From assembly GCA_945905735.1 (NCBI GenBank), contig CAMDQC010000014.1, positions 1 to 54,802 of the forward strand: a DNA stretch of 54,802 nucleotides. Direction: 5' to 3'. A model generated the notes under the pieces. That model saw only the letters and a list, made by a program, of their open reading frames with translations. It did no database searches and had not been told where the DNA came from. The translations under genes and the position numbers were made by a program. The stretch comes from Prosthecobacter debontii. Lineage in GTDB: Bacteria > Verrucomicrobiota > Verrucomicrobiia > Chthoniobacterales > Chthoniobacteraceae. This document shows, one piece after another, positions 37,064 through 44,958 of the stretch. Position 1 is the first letter of the stretch. Every line of letters starts with the position of its first letter.

Positions 37064-38586
37064 ACGGCAGCTTTGTGCATCTCGGTGCGCAGTTCCTTGC
37101 TGGTGGAGATTGTCTTCGCCAGCAGGTTCTCCACCGTGGGGCGGGCTTGGGCACGGACGTAAATCTGGTAGCTGAAGAGCCCGCGAAGGAAGGGCAGGCG
37201 GATGAACGCCTGATTGATGAGCATGACGATGCGGCTGAAAATACCCGCGCCGAGCACTTTGGGATACGGGGCAGGAATGCCCCGTATCTCCAGAATGTCG
37301 TAGCCCGTTTGCTCGAACAAATCGCGCAGGCTTCGGAAGGTGAAGAGGCGCGTGTGGGTGCGATCGAGAATGCCCTTTCGTCCGTAGTTGAATTGCCCGA
37401 TGAGGAGCATAAAGCGGGTGACGAAGAACCCGATGTTTGCAGTGGTGAGGATGAGTTCAGGGCGCTTGTGCTCGGCTCGCTCGCGGAGCGTTTCCATGAA
37501 GACCTCGGGGTCTTTCAAGTGCTCGATAATATCGAGCAGGAATATCTGGTCGTAGTCCGATACTTTCACCGGGCATGGCTGACCGTCGATGTCCCACTTT
37601 TTGTAGTCCACATTGGGGAGGTCGCTGGTGTCCTTGGAATACTGGTCGAGGCCCGTGACGTGGGCGGCATCTTTCGCCATGAGTTCGGCGACGTAGCCGC
37701 GCCCGCAGCCAACATCGAGGACGCGCGCGCCTTTCTTCACGGAGCAAAGCGCGAGGGTGTGGCTGGAGCGAAAGCCGAGCTTGAGGTCGTAGGTTTCCTC
37801 GACCGCACCGACGTCGAACTTGCGATCGTAGAGCAAGTTTTTGCGGTGCATCGCAGCGCGGATCATCGTCTTGAAGCAGTCCCATGCATACTTAAAGCCG
37901 TTCACGTTGCACACTTCGTCGCCATAGAAAGTGGGGATCGGAATCTCGGCGATGCGGAGGTTGGCGAAATGGAGTTGGACGATGATGTCTGTGTCGAAGT
38001 GGAAGTCGTTCGAGTTGCGCTCAAAAGGGATGCGCTTCAGCGCCGCCGTGGAGTAGAGCCGGTAGCCGCTGTGAAATTCGCTCAGTTGCGTGCCGAGCAT
38101 GATGTTCTGATAGCTCGTGAGGACTTGATTGCCGATCCATTTATACATGGGCATCCCGCCGGTGAGCGCGTCCTGCTTTTTGAGCATTCGCGAGCCGAAA
38201 ACAGCATCCGCTGTTTCGTTGATGAGCGGGGCCAGCAACGCGGGGAGCTTCTCAGGCGCATATTGCCCGTCGCCGTGGACGAGGGCGACGATGTCGAATC
38301 CGTTCTCGATGGCGTAGCGGTATCCGAGTTTTTGATTCCCTCCGTAGCCTTGGTTCACAGGATTTCGCAGCGTCACGATGCGTAGATCGTCGCTGCCTGT
38401 TTCGTATTTCACGCCTTGAGCGAAGGTTTGATCTTTCGATGAATCGTCGATGATAAGCACCTCCACATTCTTGTTCCGCATGGAAGCAGGAATGCGGTTC
38501 AAGACACTGCTGATGGTCTTCTCCGCGTTATAGGCGACGATGAAAATGAGGACGCGCTTTTGCGCGAAGTCGATGGTTTCTGACAT
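37060..38586 (-). CDS. GT2 glycosyltransferase fused to class I methyltransferase
   Basis: A 508-residue bifunctional protein. Residues 10-240 are a DPM1-like family 2 glycosyltransferase (VLIFIVAYNAEKTISSVL, EVLIIDDSSKDQT, LVHGDGQYAPEKL, FHSGYRLYS). Residues 275-430 are a SAM-dependent methyltransferase with motif I VLDVGCGRGYVAEL and LLDIIEHLKDPEVF. A hydrophobic stretch near 395-410 and another near 460 suggest membrane contact. It may build and methylate a sugar on a polyprenyl carrier or surface glycan; the substrate is unknown. No clear neighbours of the same pathway. Confidence 0.88.
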   Translation of the reverse strand: MSETIDFAQKRVLIFIVAYNAEKTISSVLNRIPASMRNKNVEVLIIDDSSKDQTFAQGVKYETGSDDLRIVTLRNPVNQGYGGNQKLGYRYAIENGFDIVALVHGDGQYAPEKLPALLAPLINETADAVFGSRMLKKQDALTGGMPMYKWIGNQVLTSYQNIMLGTQLSEFHSGYRLYSTAALKRIPFERNSNDFHFDTDIIVQLHFANLRIAEIPIPTFYGDEVCNVNGFKYAWDCFKTMIRAAMHRKNLLYDRKFDVGAVEETYDLKLGFRSSHTLALCSVKKGARVLDVGCGRGYVAELMAKDAAHVTGLDQYSKDTSDLPNVDYKKWDIDGQPCPVKVSDYDQIFLLDIIEHLKDPEVFMETLRERAEHKRPELILTTANIGFFVTRFMLLIGQFNYGRKGILDRTHTRLFTFRSLRDLFEQTGYDILEIRGIPAPYPKVLGAGIFSRIVMLINQAFIRLPFLRGLFSYQIYVRAQARPTVENLLAKTISTSKELRTEMHKAAV

Positions 38587-38670
38587 GATTGGGCAGGGCC
38601 GTTGTAGCCAAAACAGTGCCGGGGGGAAGTGTGCATTGCGAGATTGGCAGGGCGCGTGCGAAATCCCTGA

Positions 38671-39666
38671 CTAGATGACTGGCTTCTCGCTCCCGTTTCG
38701 GGCGCGGCGTTCGGCGACGAGCTTCATCACCGCACCGGTGGCGAGCACGACCAGCAGGAGCGCGCCGGTGAGCATTCCGGCCTTTTCGCTGGGGTCCGAT
38801 GTGCCGGTGAACTTCAAGCCGTTCGTCATCACCGCCACCGCCAACCAGCCGAGCAGTGTGCCGTGAATCGTCCCGACGCCACCAAAGATGCTCGTGCCTC
38901 CCAGCACCACGGCCGTGATTGCCGCCAGCTCGTAGCCGACTCCGGCACTCGCTCGCGCTTCCGTGACGCGCGATACGAAAATCACCGCCGCCAGCCCCGC
39001 CACTGTCCCTGCCATGGTGTATGCAAGCGCCAGCCTTTTCTGGACTGGAATGCCCGCAAACCTCGCCCCTTCCGGCGCGAAACCTATCGCGCGAAATGAT
39101 CGCCCATACGTCGTACGATGCACGAGCACCCAAGCGCCGACTGCGACCACCCCAAACACCCAAGCCTGCACCGGCACCCCGAGCACGAAGCCATTGCCCA
39201 GTGCGAGAAAAGACTCGGGGAAATTCGTGTAAGATTTCGTCCCTCCAGTCAGCGCTTCCGCCAGCCCACGAAAAAGCGAGAATGTCCCTAGCGTGACAAT
39301 CAGTGGCGGCAGCCTGAGCCGCGTGATTAACGCCGCGTTGAGCCCGCCGCCAAGCGCGCCGACCCCGATTGCGCCGAGCGCTGCGAGCCACGGCGAAAGG
39401 CCCGCATCTTTCCACAGCATCCCAAAAGCGACGGCGCAAAGTCCCATCAGCGACCCGACGGATAGATCGATCCCCGCCATTAAAATGATGGGCGTCATCA
39501 CCAGCGCGAGCAGTCCGATTTCCACAGACTGCCGGACGATGTTTGCGACGTTTGCCCCCGTGAGAAATCTGCGCCCGATGAAATGAAACAACAACACTTC
39601 CGCGATGAGCACTGCCAGCAGCACCGTCTCATGGCGCGCGAAAATGGATTTGCTGGATTGGCTCAT
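38671..39666 (-). CDS. Sugar ABC transporter permease (RbsC/RhaP-like)
   Basis: A 331-residue membrane permease of the BPD_transp_2 family with about nine membrane segments. NIVRQSVEIGLLALVMTPII followed by AGIDLSVGSLMGL is the family signature, and it resembles rhamnose-type permeases in particular. GYELAAITAVVLGGTSIFGG is the second conserved block. The ATP-binding and sugar-binding partners are not visible in the window. Rhamnose specificity would fit the microcompartment operon but is only suggestive. The start overlaps no gene; 16 bp separate it from the upstream FG-GAP gene, which may be in the same transcript. Confidence 0.88.
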   Translation of the reverse strand: MSQSSKSIFARHETVLLAVLIAEVLLFHFIGRRFLTGANVANIVRQSVEIGLLALVMTPIILMAGIDLSVGSLMGLCAVAFGMLWKDAGLSPWLAALGAIGVGALGGGLNAALITRLRLPPLIVTLGTFSLFRGLAEALTGGTKSYTNFPESFLALGNGFVLGVPVQAWVFGVVAVGAWVLVHRTTYGRSFRAIGFAPEGARFAGIPVQKRLALAYTMAGTVAGLAAVIFVSRVTEARASAGVGYELAAITAVVLGGTSIFGGVGTIHGTLLGWLAVAVMTNGLKFTGTSDPSEKAGMLTGALLLVVLATGAVMKLVAERRARNGSEKPVI

Positions 39667-39682
39667 CGACCCCCCATGATTT

Positions 39683-41929
39683 TCACCCCTGCGGGTAAAG
39701 CAGCACGCGGTCGTGGACGATGAGCATGATGTCGGGGCGTCCGTCGCCCGTCATGTCGCGGACGATGACTTCGCGGACTCCCGTTTCGCCTTTGCGGCCT
39801 CGGAAGTGGATGTTCATCTCGAAGAGGACGAAGTGCATCATACTCTTCCACGGCATTCCAGCGGCGGCAGGCGAGAGGAGTTCCATGAGGTGGCTGGTGC
39901 GGTCGAAGGCGATGACTTCGCCCTTTCCATCGCCGTCGAGATCGGAGGTAAGGGCTTGGGAGTAGGCGCAGTTTTTCAGGTCGGTGTCGTAGGTATCTAC
40001 GGCTTCGAGGCGCGCACCGTTGGCGGAAAATGGCGCGGTCCAAAAACGCTCGCGGCCTGCGACGAGGAGTTGCGGAGTCTTCGCGAGCGTCATGGCAAAG
40101 ACTTCGATGGGCTCGCCGGGGGCCCCTTGCAAGCGGCGGGTGACGCGATAGACGCCGGTAGCGTCTTTTTTCATCACTTGGAAAAACGGGGTGCCGGTTT
40201 CGGAGAATACGAGTTCCGGTTTGCCGTCGGCGTCGGTGTCCACAAATGCGGGCGTGCCGAGTTTGTTGTCGGCTTGGCGGGCGTTGAATTGGTCCACCAC
40301 AGCGACATCGGTATTGTCGGGGCTGAGGCGGATGGAGCGCGCATAGCCTGCGGCGGCGGCGATGATCTCGGCGCGCTTGTCGCCGTCGAGGTCCACGAGC
40401 GCGATGCGATCGGGCGCGAGGTCGGTGAGTTGGGAGCGGATGTTCGCAGTCTCTTTCAGCGGCGCGCCGAGCCCTTCTTCCGTGCCGGGTAAAATGAGCG
40501 CGGCTTCGCGAGGGAGCATCACGAGGAGGTCGGCGCGGCCATCGCCCGAGAGATCGCCCGCAGCCATGCCGATGGGTTCGCGCTTGAGGGTGCCGAGCGG
40601 GCGCTCGGTGGAAGTCCACTTTGTGCCGTCCGCAGTGCTTATCGTGTCCATGCGCCAGACGCTTTTTTCATCCACGAGGATTGCGGCTTTTTCGCCGAGT
40701 GCAGTGATGGCGACGGGCTCGCCTTTGATCGCTACGGAGGTGGGGAACTCCAGCCGTCCGTCGTCCGTGAGCTTCGCGATGCCGAGCCCTTCTTTGCGGC
40801 TCACGACTGCGAGCGCCACGCGCTTCGAGCCGGGCAGCGCGACTGCGGCGATGCCCGAGATGCCGGAGAACGACGGGAACGTGCGCGGCTCGGCGAACGT
40901 GCCATCGGGCTGCTGGAGGAAGAGCGCGATTTGCGCGGCCTTGCTATCTGCCATCGCGAAATCCGCGAGGCCGTCTCCATTAAAATCGCCGACGGTGTGC
41001 GCGGCGGACTTCATCCCGCTGGGCACATTATAGACCGTGGAGAGCAGCGTATCGCTCGCATCCCCGGCCCCGCTGGCGGTGAATGCGTGGCGCTCGATGA
41101 TCTGCGACTTTGCGTTCACTTTTGTAAAGAGCAGCCGCCCTTTCGCATCGCGCGAAGTCGTCGCGGCGTACGCGGGCACCGAGTAAGGCAGCGAGACTTC
41201 CGCCGAGAAAACGCCGGGCGCAATTTGCCGCCGCCAGCGCAGTGTGCCGTCGCCACCGCCGGCCAAATACAGGAGGTCCACCTTGCCATCGCCATCCGCG
41301 TCTTCGGCGAAAAGCTGGCCCATCTTATCCTCGCCGGTGAGGTGCACTTGTGGGTCGCCAAAGCCGCCCGTTTGCTTTTGCAAAAAGACGAGCAGCTTCC
41401 CTTTGCCGAGCACGGCGAGGTCGCTCCGTCCGTCGCCGTTGAGATCCGCCGTCTGGAGATGCTGCGTGCCTTGGAGCGCCTCGAAGTCTTTGTATTTCCA
41501 CGTCTTCGTGAACGTCCCGTCTGCCGCCTGAAAGCGCACGACGAGCGCGTCCTCGACGCCCGTGAGCGCGAGGTCGGGCCGCTTGTCGCCGTCGAAATCG
41601 CCCGCCACCATCGCATGATGCCGCTGGTCCGCAGGCAGCGAGACTTTCTCGAAGCGCGAGTCTTCCACCACGGGCTCCCAGCGATCTCTGCTCACCGCGC
41701 GGCGTGCGTTTTTCCCCGCCGCCTCACCCGGCGCACGCTGGTAGAGCAGGACGAGTTTAGCGTTCTCGTTATTGATGAGCGCCACGTCCAGCTTCCCATC
41801 CCCGTCTAAATCAACGACGGCAGGCGAGCGCGTGTCCCAAGTGACTTTGGCGATCTCCGGCCCGCCGAGCTGGAGCTCCGCCGCGACGCACGAAGCGGCG
41901 AGTGAGAGAGCGAGGGCTGCGCGTCTCAT
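39683..41929 (-). CDS. Exported FG-GAP/VCBS repeat protein
   Basis: A 748-residue secreted protein with signal peptide 1-17 (MRRAALALSLAASCVAA) and about ten calcium-binding FG-GAP/VCBS repeats of the form DxDGDGKxD, for example VVDLDGDGKLDVALI, AGDFDGDKRPDLALTG, TADLNGDGRSDLAVLG and VGDFNGDGLADFAM. These fold as a beta-propeller on the cell surface or in the periplasm. It is probably a binding or adhesion protein; no enzyme domain is seen. Its start overlaps the stop of the preceding gene by 4 bp (ATGA), so the two are translationally coupled. Confidence 0.9.
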   Translation of the reverse strand: MRRAALALSLAASCVAAELQLGGPEIAKVTWDTRSPAVVDLDGDGKLDVALINNENAKLVLLYQRAPGEAAGKNARRAVSRDRWEPVVEDSRFEKVSLPADQRHHAMVAGDFDGDKRPDLALTGVEDALVVRFQAADGTFTKTWKYKDFEALQGTQHLQTADLNGDGRSDLAVLGKGKLLVFLQKQTGGFGDPQVHLTGEDKMGQLFAEDADGDGKVDLLYLAGGGDGTLRWRRQIAPGVFSAEVSLPYSVPAYAATTSRDAKGRLLFTKVNAKSQIIERHAFTASGAGDASDTLLSTVYNVPSGMKSAAHTVGDFNGDGLADFAMADSKAAQIALFLQQPDGTFAEPRTFPSFSGISGIAAVALPGSKRVALAVVSRKEGLGIAKLTDDGRLEFPTSVAIKGEPVAITALGEKAAILVDEKSVWRMDTISTADGTKWTSTERPLGTLKREPIGMAAGDLSGDGRADLLVMLPREAALILPGTEEGLGAPLKETANIRSQLTDLAPDRIALVDLDGDKRAEIIAAAAGYARSIRLSPDNTDVAVVDQFNARQADNKLGTPAFVDTDADGKPELVFSETGTPFFQVMKKDATGVYRVTRRLQGAPGEPIEVFAMTLAKTPQLLVAGRERFWTAPFSANGARLEAVDTYDTDLKNCAYSQALTSDLDGDGKGEVIAFDRTSHLMELLSPAAAGMPWKSMMHFVLFEMNIHFRGRKGETGVREVIVRDMTGDGRPDIMLIVHDRVLLYPQG

Positions 41930-43728
41930 TTCTTCTTCTCAGCGATGTGCAGCCGGACGCGGAAGGAGTTGTCGTCCTTGTATTGGCGCATCCCGATGAC
42001 GATGGGGAGGTTCATCTTTTTCGGAAGGTCTTTGAGATTGATTAGCTCGCTGAGCCCCGGCACTTCGCCGAGTCCGCTCGCCATCTCCAAGAGCTTGTCG
42101 AGCGTCGGCCCGAGGTCGAGGAAGGTGCTGCCGTCGTCACCGCCGGGAAGTCCCTCAAACGCCGACTTCACCACTGGCTGCGCGAAAAGGTGGTCGTCGC
42201 CGGGCTTTGCGAGGCGCGTGATCACTTTCTCCAGCAACGTTTGCGGCCCCATGCTGAGGATGAACCAGTCGTCCGTGAAGATGTAGCCCATTGGCGCTTC
42301 CTTCATGTTGTTGATGCTCACGCCTTGGAACTCCCGCTTTTCAAACATCGCCCCATCCGGCGCCGATTTGTTAATGAGCGTGTTCACCGCGAGTTCGACC
42401 GTCTTCCTGTCCTTGATCTTGATTCCCACAATCGTCGGCTCCAGCTCCTCCTCCTCATCGTCCTCCTTCTTGGTCGCGCCTTCTTTCAGCGGCTCGCTGG
42501 CGCTGATAAAGTCCGGCCCGATATTGGCGATGATGTCCTTGCGGATGTCCACGCCCGTCTGCTTCTTCAGTTCATCGATCTGCGTGCCGATCATGTCGCC
42601 CATCGCCGGGACGGCTTCTTTCATCAGCCCCTCGATCGCCGCCAGCATCTTGTCGAAATAGATCGTGCTGTGGCTGCCGCTATCCGCATCCGGTGGGAGA
42701 AAGTTCGGGACGATCCCAGGGCCGTCCGTCGCGAAGACTTTCATGATGCCGGGGTTGTCGTGAAAGGTGACGCCGAACTCCATGTCCGAGCGGTTCTTCG
42801 ACAGGTCCAGCGTGAAGTAAATGAAGTCCAGCTTGTGCAGCCCAAGCGCACGGACGAAAGAGAGCCCCTGCCCAGCGCCCGCTCCGCCTTCCTTCGCCGC
42901 CATATTCATCCCCGACTTCACCGCCGAGCCGATGTCGAAGTAGGAAACCATATCGCTATCCTTCGCCGACTTCGCCAGCGCCGCGTGGCGTGGCGACTCC
43001 GCGAGCGACTTGCCGCCTTTCTTCACGCGGTCCACAGAAGCCTTAAGCCCTTCTTCGCTAAAAGAAACCACCATCGCCCCATCAATCAGCGCGTAGCCGG
43101 GGCTCTCGATCAAGGACTTCGCGCCCTTTTTCAGCTTCCACACATGCAGCTTCACGCCCGCGTAATCCTCCGCCGTCGCATTATACTCATCCGGGAACTT
43201 CGCAAACGGGATCGGGCTGGCCGCAGCCGCAGGCATCTTCACCAGCTCGCCAAACATCCGCCCGTAGCTGCGCACGATCTTCTCCGCCAGCGCCTCATCG
43301 CCCGAGAAGTCCATCGCCAACGTCACATCGAAAAGCCCCTTCGGCAGCTCCGGCGCACCAGCTCCTCCCCTATTCGCAAAGCCCATAAACAGCGCCGCAA
43401 AATCAATCTTCGCCCCCGCCGCCGACCCACCGCTAAACTTCTTAAACACCTCATCCACCGAGAGCCCCGTCTCCTCCTTGAAAATCTTGTCGATCTTCAC
43501 CTTGTTCTCCGCAGTCTTCGCGATCCAAGGAGCCATCACCTTCTCCAGCCCCGAGCCCACGAGAATCTTCTTCAGCGGATGCTCATCCAGTTGCTCAAAC
43601 AAACGCGCATCCTTCGCGCTGGAGAAGACAGTCACGTCCTCCGGCAGCAAAGTGGCGAGGTTTTCGACGGCACGGACTGGCAGCCAAGAAGCGGCCAGCA
43701 CGACGAGAGTGCAGATGCGGTATTTCAT
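41926..43728 (-). CDS. Exported protein of unknown function (DUF3352-like)
   Basis: A 600-residue exported protein that I do not recognise with confidence. A signal peptide (MKYRICTLVVLAASWLPVRA) precedes LLPEDVTVFSSAKDARLF, a start found in DUF3352-like proteins. The body alternates strands and helices without catalytic signatures. An acidic run (KEDDEEEELEP) lies at about 430. It is coupled to the FG-GAP gene by a 4-bp overlap and follows the HtrA-like protease by 12 bp, so these three form an operon of secreted proteins. Confidence 0.78.
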   Translation of the reverse strand: MKYRICTLVVLAASWLPVRAVENLATLLPEDVTVFSSAKDARLFEQLDEHPLKKILVGSGLEKVMAPWIAKTAENKVKIDKIFKEETGLSVDEVFKKFSGGSAAGAKIDFAALFMGFANRGGAGAPELPKGLFDVTLAMDFSGDEALAEKIVRSYGRMFGELVKMPAAAASPIPFAKFPDEYNATAEDYAGVKLHVWKLKKGAKSLIESPGYALIDGAMVVSFSEEGLKASVDRVKKGGKSLAESPRHAALAKSAKDSDMVSYFDIGSAVKSGMNMAAKEGGAGAGQGLSFVRALGLHKLDFIYFTLDLSKNRSDMEFGVTFHDNPGIMKVFATDGPGIVPNFLPPDADSGSHSTIYFDKMLAAIEGLMKEAVPAMGDMIGTQIDELKKQTGVDIRKDIIANIGPDFISASEPLKEGATKKEDDEEEELEPTIVGIKIKDRKTVELAVNTLINKSAPDGAMFEKREFQGVSINNMKEAPMGYIFTDDWFILSMGPQTLLEKVITRLAKPGDDHLFAQPVVKSAFEGLPGGDDGSTFLDLGPTLDKLLEMASGLGEVPGLSELINLKDLPKKMNLPIVIGMRQYKDDNSFRVRLHIAEKKK

Positions 43729-43740
43729 AGATTGGATAGA

Positions 43741-44667
43741 TTACTTAGAGCGCGGCGGGCGGTTGTAGCGGAAGCCCGAGTTCGGGTTTGCCGGGTCGAA
43801 AGCGAACGCCTCCCGGTTGTGCAAGAACAACTTCAAAATGTCCGAAGGAATCGCAAACCCCAGCCCCTCCGCCCCCGGCGATACGATCTTCATGTTATTC
43901 ACGCCCACCACTTCCCCCTTCAGATTAAACAGCGGCCCGCCCGAGTTGCCGGGATTTATCTGCGTCGTCGTCTGGATGAAAATATGCCCATCCTCCACCC
44001 GATTCTTCAGCGAAATAATCCCTTGCGAAACCGTCCGCTCCAGCCCCAGCGGCGCACCAATCGCAAACACCGGCATCCCTTGCCGTAGCTCATCCGAGGC
44101 CCCCAGCGGCACCGTCGGGAACCGCGTCTTATCCCCCGTCTCGATCTTCAGCAGCGCCAAATCCATCTCCGCATTCGCCGCCACGATCCGCACATTCCCC
44201 CACGTCTTCTTATCCATCCCCTTATTCCCTTGCCCGAACACCGTGATGGTAATCTCGCTCTCCCCCGCAATGACGTGGTCGTTCGTAATCAAATACCCAT
44301 CCTCATGAATCATAAACCCCGACCCTAGCCCGCCCGGCGTCTTCACCAGCACCACGCGGTCGCCGATAGCATTCACCAAATCCTTCACCGCCTGCGGGCG
44401 AGCCGTCGGGTCCTGGCGAAACAGCTCATCGCCCACCGCTGTCGTCGGCGCAGCGCCCGGAGCATCCTTCGTCACCCGCGTGATCACCTCCCGAGGAATC
44501 GTCAGCACCGAGAACCCCAAATCCACCACCACCCGCTCCGCAGTATCCGCCAGAATCTCCCCACGCACCGCACCGCCTTGATTCAACTCCACCGTAGCCG
44601 GAGCAGCGGCGGCATGGGAGGCAATGATGAGTGCCGCAGTGGCGATACGAAAAAATGGAGAGTTCAT
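43741..44667 (-). CDS. HtrA-like trypsin-family serine protease, exported, no PDZ domain
   Basis: A 308-residue serine protease. Signal peptide at 1-22 (FFRIATAALIIASHAAAA), a short N-terminal domain, then the trypsin-like fold with H131 in TNDHVIAG, D169 in AEMDLALLK and S242 in NPGNSGGPLF. FAIGAPLGLERTVSQGIIS is a typical Deg/HtrA stretch. The PDZ domain of DegP/DegS is absent; the protein ends soon after the catalytic domain. It is probably a periplasmic quality-control or processing protease. The ATG at 44667 was chosen over an in-frame start at 44874 that would cross the hairpin repeat region. First gene of the three-gene secreted-protein operon. Confidence 0.9.
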   Translation of the reverse strand: MNSPFFRIATAALIIASHAAAAPATVELNQGGAVRGEILADTAERVVVDLGFSVLTIPREVITRVTKDAPGAAPTTAVGDELFRQDPTARPQAVKDLVNAIGDRVVLVKTPGGLGSGFMIHEDGYLITNDHVIAGESEITITVFGQGNKGMDKKTWGNVRIVAANAEMDLALLKIETGDKTRFPTVPLGASDELRQGMPVFAIGAPLGLERTVSQGIISLKNRVEDGHIFIQTTTQINPGNSGGPLFNLKGEVVGVNNMKIVSPGAEGLGFAIPSDILKLFLHNREAFAFDPANPNSGFRYNRPPRSK

Positions 44668-44882
44668 TAGAAACGAGCGCGCATCATTTGCAGGAGCGTG
44701 CAGTTGGAAAGGAAATTGTTCGCGAAAAATCCTGATTGCATGGCGAGATGAAAAGAGGGGGAGTTGAGTCGAGCGCAGCACAAACCCGAGATGGCATTGG
44801 CGAAGGGAGGTCGAAAATGCAGAACATGGGGCGAAGCCCGACCGGGCGGCGGCAGCGGACGGGGACGGTGCCATCGTCGGTG

Positions 44883-44945
44883 AAAGTAAGACGGCTTTCC
44901 AAGCCGTCGTTCGCGGTGGGACGGCTTGGAAAGCCGTCTTACTTT
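44883..44945. terminator. Perfect 26-bp inverted repeat, hairpin
   Basis: AAAGTAAGACGGCTTTCCAA... (44883-44908) is repeated perfectly inverted at 44920-44945 with an 11-base loop. It lies 13 bp past the stop of the giant CotH gene, so a transcript on the minus strand would form a very stable hairpin there. On that strand the right-hand end is followed by TTTCACCG, not a strong T-run. It may serve as a terminator and as a dispersed repeat. Confidence 0.65.
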
Positions 44946-44958
44946 AGGGCGTTTTTCC

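Noticed and set aside
42190..44088. 632-codon plus-strand open frame, very rich in Arg, His and Leu
   Set aside because: It spans two clear minus-strand exported-protein genes and their junction. The composition is that of an antisense shadow.
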